Below are positions 46,561-56,258 of a DNA stretch of 64,000 bases, piece after piece (position 1 is the first letter of the stretch; the number at the start of each line of letters is the position of its first letter). A program made the translations under genes and the position numbers. The stretch lies in contig NC_016109.1 of assembly GCF_000269985.1 (NCBI RefSeq), positions 2,418,001 to 2,482,000 on the forward strand, in the 5' to 3' direction. This stretch comes from Kitasatospora setae KM-6054. Its GTDB lineage: Bacteria; Actinomycetota; Actinomycetes; Streptomycetales; Streptomycetaceae. The notes below the pieces were generated by a model. The model was not told where the DNA came from. It worked only from the letters and a program-made list of their open reading frames with translations, and made no database searches.

Positions 46561-47475
46561 ATGCGAATCGCGGTGACAGGCTCCACGGGGTTGATCGGGT
46601 CCGCGCTGGTGGACTCCCTGCTGGCGGACGGGCACGAGGTACTGCGGCTGGTGCGGCAGCACTCGCGCACCGGGCCGCAGCCGGACGGGACGGTCGGGGT
46701 CGGCTGGAACCCGCTGCTGATGCAGATCGACGCGGCCGCGCTGGAGGGCGTCGACGCCGCGGTGCACCTGGCCGGGGCCGGGGTCGGCGACCGGCGCTGG
46801 ACGGACGCCTACCGGCGCGAGATCCGGGACAGCCGGGTGCTCGGCACCGAGACGCTGGCCGCCGCGCTGGCCGGGCTGAAGCGGCCGCCGCGGGTGCTGG
46901 TGAGCGCCTCCGCGGTCGGCTACTACGGGCAGACCGGCGACCAGGTGATCGACGAGGGGGCGCCGGCCGGCGGCGACTTCCTGGCCGAGGTCTGCCGGGA
47001 GTGGGAGCAGGCCGCCCGGCCGGCCGCGGCCGCCGGGATCCGGGTGGTGCACCCGCGCACCGGACTGGTGCTCGACCCGGCGGGCGGCGCCGGGGCGCGG
47101 CTGCTGCCGCTGTTCCGGCTCGGCCTGGGCGGGCGGCTGGGGCGCGGCGAGCAGTACTGGTCGCTGATCTCGCTGGCCGACGAGGTCGCCGCGCTGCGCT
47201 TCCTGATCGACCGCGAGGAACTCTCCGGCCCGGTCAACCTGACCGGGCCCGCGCCCGTCACCAACCGCGAGCTGACCGCCGAGCTGGCCCGGCAGCTGGG
47301 GCGCCCGGCGGTGTTCGCGGTGCCGGAGTGGGCGCTGCGGACGGCGCTCGGGGAGATGGCCGTCGAGGTGGTGGGCAGCCACCGGGTGGTGCCGAAGGCG
47401 CTGACCGACGCGGGGTTCGCGTTCCGCGACCCGGACGTGGCGGCGATCGTCGCGGCGGCGCTCGGCGAGCGGTAG
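46561..47475 (+). CDS. TIGR01777/SulA-type NAD(P)-binding epimerase-like protein
   Basis: The protein has 304 residues from an ATG with GGGAGG 9 nt upstream. The N-terminal Rossmann loop MRIAVTGSTGLIGSAL is followed by VHLAGAGVGDRRW, SASAVGYYG and PRTGLVLDPAGGAGARLLP, typical of the YfcH/SDR39U1 group. The DUF1731 tail (PVFAVPEWALRTALGEMA) is present. Related proteins are linked to cell division or nucleotide sugar metabolism only loosely. Function not established. Confidence 0.9.
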   Translation: MRIAVTGSTGLIGSALVDSLLADGHEVLRLVRQHSRTGPQPDGTVGVGWNPLLMQIDAAALEGVDAAVHLAGAGVGDRRWTDAYRREIRDSRVLGTETLAAALAGLKRPPRVLVSASAVGYYGQTGDQVIDEGAPAGGDFLAEVCREWEQAARPAAAAGIRVVHPRTGLVLDPAGGAGARLLPLFRLGLGGRLGRGEQYWSLISLADEVAALRFLIDREELSGPVNLTGPAPVTNRELTAELARQLGRPAVFAVPEWALRTALGEMAVEVVGSHRVVPKALTDAGFAFRDPDVAAIVAAALGER

Positions 47476-47862
47476 CGGCGGGGGCCGGGCGGCAGCGGCG
47501 AGCGGCGGAGGCGGGACAGGTCGCGCAGGGCGCGGGGCGCCAGTGAGGGGCGCACGGGTGCAGGGGGGCGGCGCGCGGGGTGCGGGCGGTGACGGTGCGC
47601 GCCCGTTCCCGCGCCGCGCGCCCGATTCGACTCACGGTGGGTGACCGTTCCGAATCGCTGCGTGATCGTTGCGAGGTGCGGGGCCGATTGGGGGCCGCCC
47701 GGCTGTCTGGACCGGCGGGTGACGGGGCATCACCAGTGCGGACCACGTCCCGGCCCCCCGCCGCCCGCCCCGGCACCCACCCGCTCGCGCGTTCCCGCGC
47801 CCGCGGGCGCTGCCGCGCGCGGCGGCCGCGGGGGGCTCCGCCAGGGAGGGAGCACCCAACTC
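47476..47862. other. Leader region of the FAD oxidoreductase, with a nested inverted repeat
   Basis: About 390 bp with no convincing gene. Between 47624 and 47656 a nested symmetry occurs: GATTCG-4-ACGGT-5-ACCGT-2-CGAATC. It could be an operator or a small hairpin. The GGGAGGGAG near 47846 may be the SD for the GTG at 47863, although the spacing is long. Confidence 0.4.
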
Positions 47863-49188
47863 GTGCCCGCACAGGACTTCATCGGCCGCGCCCGCCGCGG
47901 CCCGTCCGGCGACCCCGACGCGATCGTCGTCGGCGCCGGCGTCGCCGGACTGACCGCCGCCACCGCGCTGGCCGCCCAGGGCCTGGACGTCCAGGTGCTG
48001 GAGGCCACCGAGCGCGTCGGCGGCCGGATGGCCACCCGCGAACTCGACGGCTTCCGGCTCGACCACGGCGGCCACCTGCTGAACACCGACTACCCCGAGC
48101 TCGGCCGCCGGCTCGACCTCGACCGGCTGGAGCTGCGTCCGCTCTCCCCCGGCGTCCTGGTGCACAGCGGCGGCCGCGGCTACCGGGTCGGCGACCCGCA
48201 GCTCGCCCCCGCCCGGCAGGCCGCCGCGCGCGGGCCGCTCGGCACCCCGCTCGACAAGGCCCGGCTGGCCGCGACGCTCTCCCGGCTCGCCGCGACGCCG
48301 CCCGGACGGGTGCTGGCCCGCCCGGAGACCACCGCCGCCCGGGCGCTCGCCGACCGCGGGCTGCCGGCCCGCACCATCGACGGGTTCCTGCGCCCGCTGC
48401 TCGGCGCGCTGCTGTCCGACCCGGCGCTCGGCACCTCCAGCCGGGTCGCCGACCTGGTGCTGCGCGCGTACGCCCGCGGCCGGCTGTGCGTGCCGGCGGC
48501 GGGCATCGGGGCGGTGCCCGAGCAGCTCGCCGGGCGGCTCCCGGAGGGCGCGCTGCGGCTCGGCGTCGAGGCCGTCTCGGTCGGCGCGGACGGCGTGGAG
48601 ACCGCCGCGCACGGCCGGATCCGGGCCCGCGCGGTGGTCGTCGCCACCGACGCGGCCACCGCGGCCGGCCTGCTGCCCGGCCTGCGGCAGCCCGGCTTCC
48701 ACCCCGTCACCACCTACTACCACGCGGCGGAGCGCTCCCCGCTGGGCGAGGCCGTCCTGCTGCTGGACGCCGAGCGCTCCGGCGTCTCGCACTCGCTGGT
48801 GCTCAGCGACGCCGACCCCTCGTACGCGGCGGACGGCCGCGCGCTGATCGCCACCACGGTGCTCGGCCGCCGCGCCTTCGACTCCGGCGGCCCGGCCGGC
48901 GACGAGCCGGTGGTGCGGCGGCGGCTGGCCGAGCTGTACGGCACCGCCACCGGGGCGTGGGAGTTCCTGACCGTCCGGCACGTCGCCGACGCGGTGGTCT
49001 CGATGCCGCCGCCGCACCACTTCCGCCGCTCGGTCCGGCTGCTCGCCGGGCTGTACGTGTGCGGCGACCACCGGGACACCGGGACGGTGCAGGGCGCGCT
49101 GGTCTCCGGCCGGCGGGCCGCGACGGCGGTGCTGCGCGACCTCGGCGTCCGGGTCGAGCCGGAGCTCGCGGAGGAGGCGGCGGCGTAG
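47863..49188 (+). CDS. FAD-dependent amine oxidase/phytoene-desaturase-like protein
   Basis: The protein has 441 residues from a GTG. The FAD site is DAIVVGAGVAGLTAATALAAQGLDVQVLEATERVGGRM, and the C-terminal VCGDHRDTGTVQGALVSGRRAA closes the FAD fold. It fits the protoporphyrinogen-oxidase/carotenoid-desaturase superfamily but lacks a substrate-defining motif. The reaction would be oxidation of an amine or a C-C bond. No carotenoid or heme genes are near, so no substrate is proposed. Confidence 0.82.
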   Translation: MPAQDFIGRARRGPSGDPDAIVVGAGVAGLTAATALAAQGLDVQVLEATERVGGRMATRELDGFRLDHGGHLLNTDYPELGRRLDLDRLELRPLSPGVLVHSGGRGYRVGDPQLAPARQAAARGPLGTPLDKARLAATLSRLAATPPGRVLARPETTAARALADRGLPARTIDGFLRPLLGALLSDPALGTSSRVADLVLRAYARGRLCVPAAGIGAVPEQLAGRLPEGALRLGVEAVSVGADGVETAAHGRIRARAVVVATDAATAAGLLPGLRQPGFHPVTTYYHAAERSPLGEAVLLLDAERSGVSHSLVLSDADPSYAADGRALIATTVLGRRAFDSGGPAGDEPVVRRRLAELYGTATGAWEFLTVRHVADAVVSMPPPHHFRRSVRLLAGLYVCGDHRDTGTVQGALVSGRRAATAVLRDLGVRVEPELAEEAAA

Positions 49189-49238
49189 CGGACCGGGCGG
49201 GACCCTCCGGCAGGGGCCCCGCCCGGGCAGGACGGGCC

Positions 49239-50855
49239 CTAGATCACCCCCGCCTGGCGGGACGCCTCTTCGAAGGCGCGGGCGGCGGGGGTGGTGCGGT
49301 AGGGCGTGAGGCGGCGGTGGAAGTCGCGGAGGTACTCGACGGTGCGGGCGGAGCGCATCTCGCCGGCCGCGCGGAGCGAGTCGGTGGCCATCGAGCAGGC
49401 TTCGTCCACGTCGCCCATGCCGAGCCGCGCGGAGGCGAGGACGAGGCGGCAGAGGATGCGGCTGCGGGAGTAGGCCGGGGCGCGCAGCCGGAGGGACTTC
49501 TCGGCGTGCTGGGCGGCAGGGCGCCACTGCTGGAGGTCGCGGTAGCAGTGGGCGAACTCGTCGGCGAGCTGGGCGTCGTCGAAGTAGCGTGCCCAGGACG
49601 GGACTTCGTCGGCGCTGCGGGCGGTGGCGAGGGCCCGTTCGCAGCGGACCAGGGCGGTGGTGCAGGCCCGGACGTCGCCGGCCAGGGCGTGGCCGCGGGC
49701 CTCGGCGGCGTGCATGAGGGCCTGCACGACGGGGGCGGCGGTGGTGCCGACGCCCTGCTGGGCGACCCGGGCGAGCTGGATGGCCTCGCGGGCGTGGCCG
49801 AGGTGGACGGCCTGCTGACTCATGGTGGTGAGGACGAAGCCGCCGAGGACGCGGTCGCCGGCGGCCTGGGAGAGCCGCAGGGCCTGGACGAAGTAGCGCT
49901 GGGCGAGGCCGTGCGCGGCGATGTCGAAGGAGGTCCAGCCGGCCAGCCGGGTCAGGTCGGAGACGGCGCCGAACAGGGCGCGTCCGATCTGTTCGCCGTA
50001 GCGGCCGCGGAGCATCGGTTCGGCCTCGCTCTCCAGGTAGCGGACCAGGGCCTGCCGGGCGTGGCCGCCGCCGTAGGCGTGGTCGAGCGCGCGGAACAGG
50101 TCGCCGACGGCGCGGATCGCGGCGATGTCGCCGCGGCCGACCCGGACCGGCGGCCTGGCCTCGCGCTGTTCGGCGGCGGGTTCGGCGCCGGCGGCGTTCC
50201 CGGGGCGGCGCGGGCCCTGCTGGGGGACCCGGGCGCCCTGCGGGGGCGTGCGGAGCTCCTCGGGGGTGAGGGTGGTGCCGTCGCGGGCGACCCGTTCGTC
50301 GGTGCGGCCGATCAGCCAGTCGCGGCTGGGGACGACGAGTCCGGCCGGGGTGAAGGCGATCTTGCGGAGTTCGGCGTAGGGGCCGTTGTCCTTGCGCCAC
50401 ATGGAGGCGACGATGTCGACGGCCTCCTGCGGGGTCTCGGCGAACTCCAGGCCCGCGTAGACCGGGGCGCAGGCGTCGAGGCCGACGTCCTGGGCGGTCA
50501 GCCGGCGGCCGAGGCGGCGGGTGAAGACCTCGGCGATCAGTGCGGGGGTCGCGCCCCGGGGTTGCTGGCCGCGCAGCCAGCGGGTCACCGAGGTCTTGTC
50601 GTAGCGCAGGTCGAGTCCGTGTTCCAGGCCGAGTTGGTCGACCCGGCGGGCGAGGCCGGCGTGCGAGAAGCCGGACTCCTCGATGAGCGCGGCGAGTTGC
50701 GGGTTCTGGGCGCGCCCGGCCGCGGGGGCCGGCGGCTCGGTCGGCCCGGTCGGCCCGGGGGCGCGCGGAGGGGTCTCGGCCGCTCCGGTCGGGCGCGGAT
50801 CGAGCGGGTCGAGCGGTCGGTAGGCCGGGCTGTCGATCACTGGCCGTTGGGGCAT
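49239..50855 (-). CDS. Large HTH/TPR-like regulator (NsdA-like)
   Basis: The protein has 538 residues from the ATG at 50855 (GAGAGG 11 nt upstream; a GTG four codons earlier has no room for an SD). A disordered Pro-rich start is followed by an HTH-like region (about 50-110, ESGFSHAGLARRVDQLGLEHGLDLRYDKTSVTRWLRG), then a long helical repeat region (about 240-530) with TPR-like periodicity. The layout resembles streptomycete NsdA-type negative regulators of development and antibiotics. Function inferred only from architecture. Confidence 0.75.
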   Translation of the reverse strand: MPQRPVIDSPAYRPLDPLDPRPTGAAETPPRAPGPTGPTEPPAPAAGRAQNPQLAALIEESGFSHAGLARRVDQLGLEHGLDLRYDKTSVTRWLRGQQPRGATPALIAEVFTRRLGRRLTAQDVGLDACAPVYAGLEFAETPQEAVDIVASMWRKDNGPYAELRKIAFTPAGLVVPSRDWLIGRTDERVARDGTTLTPEELRTPPQGARVPQQGPRRPGNAAGAEPAAEQREARPPVRVGRGDIAAIRAVGDLFRALDHAYGGGHARQALVRYLESEAEPMLRGRYGEQIGRALFGAVSDLTRLAGWTSFDIAAHGLAQRYFVQALRLSQAAGDRVLGGFVLTTMSQQAVHLGHAREAIQLARVAQQGVGTTAAPVVQALMHAAEARGHALAGDVRACTTALVRCERALATARSADEVPSWARYFDDAQLADEFAHCYRDLQQWRPAAQHAEKSLRLRAPAYSRSRILCRLVLASARLGMGDVDEACSMATDSLRAAGEMRSARTVEYLRDFHRRLTPYRTTPAARAFEEASRQAGVI

Positions 50856-51151
50856 AGCAGTCCACACCTCTCAGGCGCCGTTCCGGCCCCTCCTGCCCGG
50901 ACGGCGCCCCCTATCGGGAATCGGCGCGAATGTAGCGAGCATTGGGGCGCTATGGGTGGATTCGGGCCACCCGTCCTCCGAACGGGTGAACCATCCCCGC
51001 CCGTTGTGAGGAAGCACGGCCGCCGCGTGTTTGAGTTCGGGGGCCGCTGCCCGCCTTCCGGCCGCATGGCGCCGACCACCACAGGGGTGCCGGATGCTGT
51101 GGTGTCCGCCCACATCGTTGCCGGGCCCGCGGATTCCTACCGTTCTCGGCC

Positions 51152-51925
51152 ATGGACACCACTTCTGCCCCGCCCTCCGGCCCCCCGCTGTCGGGCCGCA
51201 CCGCGCTGGTCACCGGAGCCGCCTCCGGCATCGGCCGGGCCTGCGCGGAGGCGTTCGCCGCGGCGGGCGCGCACGTGTACGTCGTCGACCTGGCCGGCGC
51301 CGCGGCCGAGGAGCTGGCGGCCGCGATCGGCGGCACCGCGCACGTCGCGGACCTGTCGGACCCGGAGGCGGTGGAGGCGCTGCCGGCCGACGCGGACATC
51401 GTGGTCAACAACGCCGGCCTGCAGCACGTCGCCCCGGTGCACGAGTTCCCGGTGGAGCGGTTCACGCTGATCCAGCGGGTGATGGTGGAGGCCCCGTTCC
51501 GGATCCTGCGCCGCACCCTGCCGCACATGTACGGGCGCGGGTGGGGCCGGGTGGTCAACATCTCCTCGGTGCACGGCCTGCGCGCCAGCGCCTTCAAGTC
51601 GGCGTACGTGACGGCCAAGCACGCCCTGGAGGGCCTGAGCAAGACCGTCGCCCTGGAGGGCGCCCCGTACGGCGTGACCAGCAACTGCGTGAACCCGGCG
51701 TACGTGCGCACCCCGCTGGTGGAGCGGCAGATCGCCGCGCAGGCGCTGGCGCACGGCATCCGCGAGGACGAGGTGGTGGAGCGGATCCTGCTGGACCGGA
51801 CCGCCGTGAAGCGGCTGATCGAGCCGGACGAGGTGGCCCGGCTGGCGCTGTGGCTGTGCTCGCCGGGCGCCTCGTACGTGACCGGCGCGAGCCTGCCGGT
51901 GGACGGCGGCTGGACCGCGCACTGA
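51152..51925 (+). CDS. 3-hydroxybutyrate dehydrogenase (SDR family)
   Basis: The protein has 257 residues. The SDR marks are ALVTGAASGIGRACAEAF, VVNNAGLQHVAPV, NISSVHG and the catalytic Tyr-Lys of SAYVTAKHAL, and it ends VTGASLPVDGGWTAH. The D-3-hydroxybutyrate dehydrogenase group shows the LQHV and HG segments seen here; it oxidises hydroxybutyrate to acetoacetate with NAD. TACCGT (51138-51143) ends 8 nt before the ATG, so the transcript may be leaderless. The regulator gene downstream may control it. Confidence 0.85.
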   Translation: MDTTSAPPSGPPLSGRTALVTGAASGIGRACAEAFAAAGAHVYVVDLAGAAAEELAAAIGGTAHVADLSDPEAVEALPADADIVVNNAGLQHVAPVHEFPVERFTLIQRVMVEAPFRILRRTLPHMYGRGWGRVVNISSVHGLRASAFKSAYVTAKHALEGLSKTVALEGAPYGVTSNCVNPAYVRTPLVERQIAAQALAHGIREDEVVERILLDRTAVKRLIEPDEVARLALWLCSPGASYVTGASLPVDGGWTAH

Positions 51926-51950
51926 GCCGGGGCCGTGGCAGACCGCCGAC

Positions 51951-51980
51951 GGGCGGGCGCCGTGCGGGCGGGCGCCGTGC
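51951..51980. repeat. Tandem 15-bp repeat
   Basis: Two perfect head-to-tail copies of GGGCGGGCGCCGTGC lie between the dehydrogenase and the GAF regulator gene. A third, partly similar copy (GGCGGGCGGGCGC) follows near 51993. The role is unknown; it may be replication slippage in a GC spacer. Confidence 0.8.
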
Positions 51981-52133
51981 GGGAGGGCTGTCGGCGGGCG
52001 GGCGCTTCCGGCAGGATCGGGGCCGCGCAGCAGGGCGGCGGCCGCCGCCCGGGGAGGGCGCGGCCCCGGTCCGCCCCGGCGGGCGGGCGGGGCACCGGGG
52101 GCACGGGGGCACGAGCGACACAGAGGGAAGACC

Positions 52134-54029
52134 GTGATGGACCGCCACACCACCGCCGCTCCGGCGCTGCGCAGGCTCCTCGACCTGCTGGCGACCGGCG
52201 CCGCCACCGAGGACTTCGGCGAGGTGCTCGCCGAGGCCCGCCGGCGGGGCGCGCCCGCCGAGGTGCTGACCGAGATCGACGACGCCACCTGGCAGGCGCT
52301 GCGGGTGCACCGGACGATGCGCCAGCACCGCCGGCGGGAGGCCGAACTGACCGCGCTGTTCGACACCGCGGGCGACCTGGCCGCCTCCCGCGACCTGGAC
52401 GCGGTGCTGCAGGCCATCGTCCGGCGGGCCCGGATGCTGCTGGGCACCGACACCGCGTACCTGACGCTGCCGGACGAGCGGGCCGGGGACACGTACATGC
52501 GGGTCACCGACGGCTCGGTCTCGCCGCTCTTCCAGAGCCTGCGGCTCGGCCTCGGCGACGGCCTGGGCGGCCTGGTCGCGCAGACCGCCCGCCCGTACGC
52601 CACCCACGACTACCGGGTGGACGAGCGGTTCCGGCACACCGGGCGGATCGACGCGGGCGTGCTGGACGAGGGCCTGGTGGCGATCATCGGGGTGCCGCTG
52701 CTGCTGGGCGGCAGCGTGATCGGGGTGCTGTTCGCGGCCGACCGCTCGGCGCGGGCGTTCTCCCCCGACGAGGTGGCGCTGCTGTGCACGCTGGCCGCGC
52801 ACGCCGCGATCGCGCTGGACACCGCCAAGGCGCTGGCCGACACCCGGGCCGCGCTGGCCGAGCTGGCCGGCGCCAACGCGGTGATCGGCGCGCACGCCGC
52901 CGCCGTGCAGCGCGCCGAGCAGGCCCACGACCGGCTCACCGACCTGGTGCTGCGCGGCGCGGAGGTCGCCGACGTGGCCGCCGAGGTGACCGCGCTGCTG
53001 GACGGCGGGGCCTCCGTGCACGACGCCGAGGGCGGCCCGCTGACCGGCCCCGGCGGCGCCGCCGAGGGCCTGGCCGAGGCCGTCGCCGCCTCCCGGGCCG
53101 CGGGCCACGCGGTGCGGCACGGCACCGAGTGGGTGTGCGCGGTGCTGGCCGGGCAGGAGCTGCTGGGCGCGCTCGTGCTGCACGGGCGGCCCGACCTGGA
53201 CGACGCGGACCGGCGGGTGTTCGAACGGGCCGGCGTCGTCACGGCGCTGCTGCTCCTGCTGCGCCGCTCGGTCGCCGAGACCGAGAACCGGGTCCGCGGC
53301 GAGCTGCTGGCCGACCTGCTGACCGCGCCCGACCGCGACCCGGCGGGCCTGGCCGCGCGCGGCCGCCGGCTCGGCGTCGACCTGAACCGGCCGCACCTGG
53401 CGCTGGTCGCGGTCGCCGAGGAGCCCGCCGCCCGGGAGCGGCTGGCGGGCGCGGCGGCCCGCTACCTGTTCGGCTCGCGCGGGATCAGCGCCGAGTTCGG
53501 CGAGGGCGTGGTGCTGCTCGTCCCGCACGAGGGCGGCGGCGACGGCGCGGTGGCCGCGCTCGCGGCACAGCGGCTGGCCCGGCTGGCGGGCGGGCCGGTC
53601 ACGGTCGGCGCCGGCCGGCCGGCCGCCGGCCCGGTCGCGCTGGCCGCCGGCTACGCCGAGGGGGTGCGCTGCGCCCGGGCGCTGCGGGTGCTCGGGCGGG
53701 AGGGCGACGGGGCGGGCGCGGCCGACCTGGGCTTCCTGGGCGTGCTGCTCGGCGACGGCCACGACGTGGACGGCTTCGTCCGGGCCTCGCTGGGCCCGCT
53801 GCTGGACTACGACGCCAAGCGCGGCACCGAGCTGGTGCGGACGCTGCGGGCCTACTTCGACTGCGGCGGCGGCCTGACCCGGGCCAAGGACCTGCTGCAC
53901 GTGCACGTGAACACGGTGGTGCAGCGGCTCGACCGGGTGGAGGTGCTGCTGGGCCGCGACTGGAACCAGCCGGAACGGGCGCTGGAGCTGCAACTCGCGC
54001 TGCGGCTCCAGCTGTTGGCGGGCGGCTGA
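52134..54029 (+). CDS. GAF-domain PucR/CdaR-type transcriptional regulator
   Basis: The protein has 631 residues. The GAF domain (about 75-220) has [15 protein letters not shown] and [18 protein letters not shown]. The C-terminal helix-turn-helix (about 570-620) reads [24 protein letters not shown], the PucR C-terminal signature HVHxNTxxxRL. Between them is a degenerate GGDEF-like/CdaR region. SD AGGGAAGACC before the start. Next to the hydroxybutyrate dehydrogenase gene, it is a candidate regulator of that gene. The ligand of the GAF domain is not evident. Confidence 0.88.
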   Translation: MMDRHTTAAPALRRLLDLLATGAATEDFGEVLAEARRRGAPAEVLTEIDDATWQALRVHRTMRQHRRREAELTALFDTAGDLAASRDLDAVLQAIVRRARMLLGTDTAYLTLPDERAGDTYMRVTDGSVSPLFQSLRLGLGDGLGGLVAQTARPYATHDYRVDERFRHTGRIDAGVLDEGLVAIIGVPLLLGGSVIGVLFAADRSARAFSPDEVALLCTLAAHAAIALDTAKALADTRAALAELAGANAVIGAHAAAVQRAEQAHDRLTDLVLRGAEVADVAAEVTALLDGGASVHDAEGGPLTGPGGAAEGLAEAVAASRAAGHAVRHGTEWVCAVLAGQELLGALVLHGRPDLDDADRRVFERAGVVTALLLLLRRSVAETENRVRGELLADLLTAPDRDPAGLAARGRRLGVDLNRPHLALVAVAEEPAARERLAGAAARYLFGSRGISAEFGEGVVLLVPHEGGGDGAVAALAAQRLARLAGGPVTVGAGRPAAGPVALAAGYAEGVRCARALRVLGREGDGAGAADLGFLGVLLGDGHDVDGFVRASLGPLLDYDAKRGTELVRTLRAYFDCGGGLTRAKDLLHVHVNTVVQRLDRVEVLLGRDWNQPERALELQLALRLQLLAGG

Positions 54030-54074
54030 GCCGGGGCTCCGGGGCCGCGGCCGGGCGGCCGGGCGGGCCGGTGG

Positions 54075-54161
54075 GTGCCGCGGCCGGGCGGCCGGGCCGG
54101 GCCTCCGGGTGTCGCGGCCGGGCGGCTGGGCCGGGCCTCCGGGTGTCGCGGCCGGGCGGCG
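54075..54161. repeat. Tandem 34-bp repeat upstream of lipB
   Basis: Two and a half direct copies of a 34-bp GC unit start at 54075, 54109 and 54143; each opens GTG[CT]CGCGGCCGGGCGGC and the full copies go on GGGCCGGGCCTCCGG. Only two positions differ between the full copies. It lies just ahead of the lipB start and its probable promoter. Function unknown. Confidence 0.85.
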
Positions 54162-54207
54162 TACAGTGGCGAGGTTGGGCTGTCCGGCCGGCAGGGAGCG
54201 TGGTGTG

Positions 54208-55008
54208 GTGAGCGAGAACGTGCGGTTCGTGCGGATGGGGATAGGCGAGCGGACCGTCCCCTACCAGGAGGCGTGGGCCGAGCAGCAGCGGCTGCACGCG
54301 CTGCGGGTCGCGGACGAGATCCCGGACACCGTGCTGCTGCTGGAGCACGACCCGGTCTACACGATGGGCAAGCGCACCAACCCGGCGGACCTGCCGCTGG
54401 ACGGCACCCCGGTGGTCGAGGTCAACCGCGGCGGCGAGATCACCTGGCACGGCCCCGGCCAGCTGGTCGGCTACCCGATCGTGAAGCTGCCGGACCCGAT
54501 GGACGTGGTGGCGTACGTGCGGCGGCTGGAGGAGGCGCTGATCCGGGCCTGCGCCGAGTTCGGCGTGGAGACCACCCGGGTGGAGGGCCGCAGCGGGGTG
54601 TGGAAGCTCGGCGCGGAGATCCCCGGCGCGGTGGTCGACCCGTCCCAGGTGCTGGAGATCGGCAAGCTGACCCTGCGGATGGGCCTGCCGCTGGGCATCG
54701 ACCCGCGGCTGGCCGGCCCCGAGTACGCGCCGTCCAACGCGGGCCAGCGCGGCGACGACCGCAAGCTGGCGGCGATCGGGGTGCGGGTGGCGCGCGGGGT
54801 GACCATGCACGGCTTCGCGCTGAACTGCGACCCGGACATGACCTGGTTCGACCGGATCGTCCCGTGCGGGATCCGGGACGCCGGGGTGGCCTCGCTGAGC
54901 GGCGAGCTGGCCCGCCCGTTCCCGGTCGGGGCGGCGGTGGACGCGGTCGAGCGGAAGCTGGCCGAGGTGTTCGCCGAGCTGCCCGAGCCGGTGGCCGCCG
55001 CCCGGTAG
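54208..55008 (+). CDS. lipB: Octanoyl-[acyl carrier protein]:protein N-octanoyltransferase
   Basis: The protein has 266 residues from GTG 54208 (GGGAG 9 nt upstream; GTG 54205 is also possible). LipB features: [70 protein letters not shown] with the catalytic Lys, and [14 protein letters not shown] with the catalytic Cys. It moves octanoyl from ACP to the lipoyl Lys of E2 and GcvH. It is followed by lipA after 117 bp. Confidence 0.96.
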   Translation: MSENVRFVRMGIGERTVPYQEAWAEQQRLHALRVADEIPDTVLLLEHDPVYTMGKRTNPADLPLDGTPVVEVNRGGEITWHGPGQLVGYPIVKLPDPMDVVAYVRRLEEALIRACAEFGVETTRVEGRSGVWKLGAEIPGAVVDPSQVLEIGKLTLRMGLPLGIDPRLAGPEYAPSNAGQRGDDRKLAAIGVRVARGVTMHGFALNCDPDMTWFDRIVPCGIRDAGVASLSGELARPFPVGAAVDAVERKLAEVFAELPEPVAAAR

Positions 55009-55033
55009 CGGAATCCGCGCGGCGCGCCGAGCG

Positions 55034-55050
55034 TTGCCTTTCGAAGGCAA
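55034..55050. promoter_or_regulatory. Perfect palindrome in the lipB-lipA gap
   Basis: TTGCCTTTCGAAGGCAA has 7-bp arms around a TCG centre. A second perfect repeat, GTACCCTGAGGGGTAC (55086-55101), lies 36 nt downstream, close to the lipA start. They may be operators or weak hairpins between the two lip genes. No regulator recognised. Confidence 0.45.
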
Positions 55051-55125
55051 GCCCGGGGCCGGGCGCAGGCCGTTGAAGTGCAGGCGTACCCTGAGGGGTA
55101 CCCCGTCTAGTTCTAGGAGTCGCAC

Positions 55126-56082
55126 GTGTCCGCTGTCGCACCCGACGGCAGGAAGCTCCTCCGGCTGGAGGTCCGCAACAGCGAGACCCCCATCGAGCGG
55201 AAGCCCGAGTGGATCAAGACCAGGGCGAAGATGGGGCCGGAGTACAACGCCCTGCAGTCCCTGGTGAAGAAGGAAGGGCTGCACACGGTCTGCCAGGAGG
55301 CCGGGTGTCCCAACATCTTCGAGTGCTGGGAGGACCGCGAGGCGACCTTCCTGATCGGCGGCGACCAGTGCACCCGCCGCTGCGACTTCTGCCAGATCGA
55401 CACCGGCAAGCCCGCCGAGTTCGACCGGGACGAGCCGCGCCGGGTCGCCGAGTCCATCGTCACGATGGACCTCAACTACGCCACCATCACCGGCGTCGCC
55501 CGTGACGACCTGCCCGACGGCGGCTCCTGGCTGTACGCCGAGACCGTCCGCCAGGTGCACGCGATGACGGCCTCGCGGGCGACCGGCCGGACCGGCGTCG
55601 AGCTGCTGATCCCGGACTTCAACGCCGTCCCGGAGCAGCTCGCCGAGGTCTTCTCGTCCCGTCCCGAGGTGCTGGCGCACAACGTCGAGACGGTGCCGCG
55701 GATCTTCAAGCGGATCCGCCCCGCGTTCCGCTACGAGCGCTCGCTGGACGTGATCACCCAGGCCCGGGCGGCCGGGCTGGTCACCAAGTCCAACCTGATC
55801 CTGGGCATGGGCGAGACCCGCGAGGAGGTCAGCGAGGCACTGGCCGACCTGGTGGACGCCGGCTGCGAGCTGATCACCATCACCCAGTACCTGCGGCCCT
55901 CGCTGCGCCACCACCCGGTGGAGCGCTGGGTGAAGCCGCAGGAGTTCGTCGAGCTCCAGCAGGAGGCCGAGGAGCTGGGCTTCGCCGGGGTGATGTCCGG
56001 TCCGCTGGTGCGCTCCTCCTACCGGGCCGGCCGGCTGTACCGGCAGGCGCTGGAGCACCGCGAGCGGGCCGCCGCGCTCTGA
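55126..56082 (+). CDS. lipA: Lipoyl synthase (radical SAM)
   Basis: The protein has 318 residues from a GTG with AGGAG 6 nt upstream. Both cluster motifs are present: the auxiliary [4Fe-4S] [12 protein letters not shown] and the radical [11 protein letters not shown], with the closing RSSYRAG serine ligand. It inserts two sulfurs into octanoyl groups placed by LipB. It is downstream of lipB in the same direction, with an own leader containing a perfect palindrome. A perfect terminator follows. Confidence 0.97.
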   Translation: MSAVAPDGRKLLRLEVRNSETPIERKPEWIKTRAKMGPEYNALQSLVKKEGLHTVCQEAGCPNIFECWEDREATFLIGGDQCTRRCDFCQIDTGKPAEFDRDEPRRVAESIVTMDLNYATITGVARDDLPDGGSWLYAETVRQVHAMTASRATGRTGVELLIPDFNAVPEQLAEVFSSRPEVLAHNVETVPRIFKRIRPAFRYERSLDVITQARAAGLVTKSNLILGMGETREEVSEALADLVDAGCELITITQYLRPSLRHHPVERWVKPQEFVELQQEAEELGFAGVMSGPLVRSSYRAGRLYRQALEHRERAAAL

Positions 56083-56095
56083 GCGGCTCCCTGAC

Positions 56096-56131
56096 GCGGC
56101 GGGGCGGGCCCGGACGGGCCCGCCCCGCCGC
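56096..56131 (+). terminator. Terminator after lipA
   Basis: A perfect 16-bp GC stem (56096-56111 with 56116-56131) with a GGAC loop lies 13 nt after the lipA stop. Confidence 0.88.
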
Positions 56132-56258
56132 GCGTCCGGACGGGGTTGGGCCGTCCGGCGCAGTACCGACGTTTCACGTGGCATTGACGGCCGGGTCACC
56201 GTACGGTAACGGGCGTCCGGGACGCTGGAGCGGTACCCGGGTCGAGGAGCTGGTGTTG

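Noticed and set aside
47580..51470. A plus-strand frame of about 1,300 codons across three genes
   Set aside because: It crosses two real genes in other frames and on the other strand, and its product is Arg/Pro/Gly-rich without any domain.
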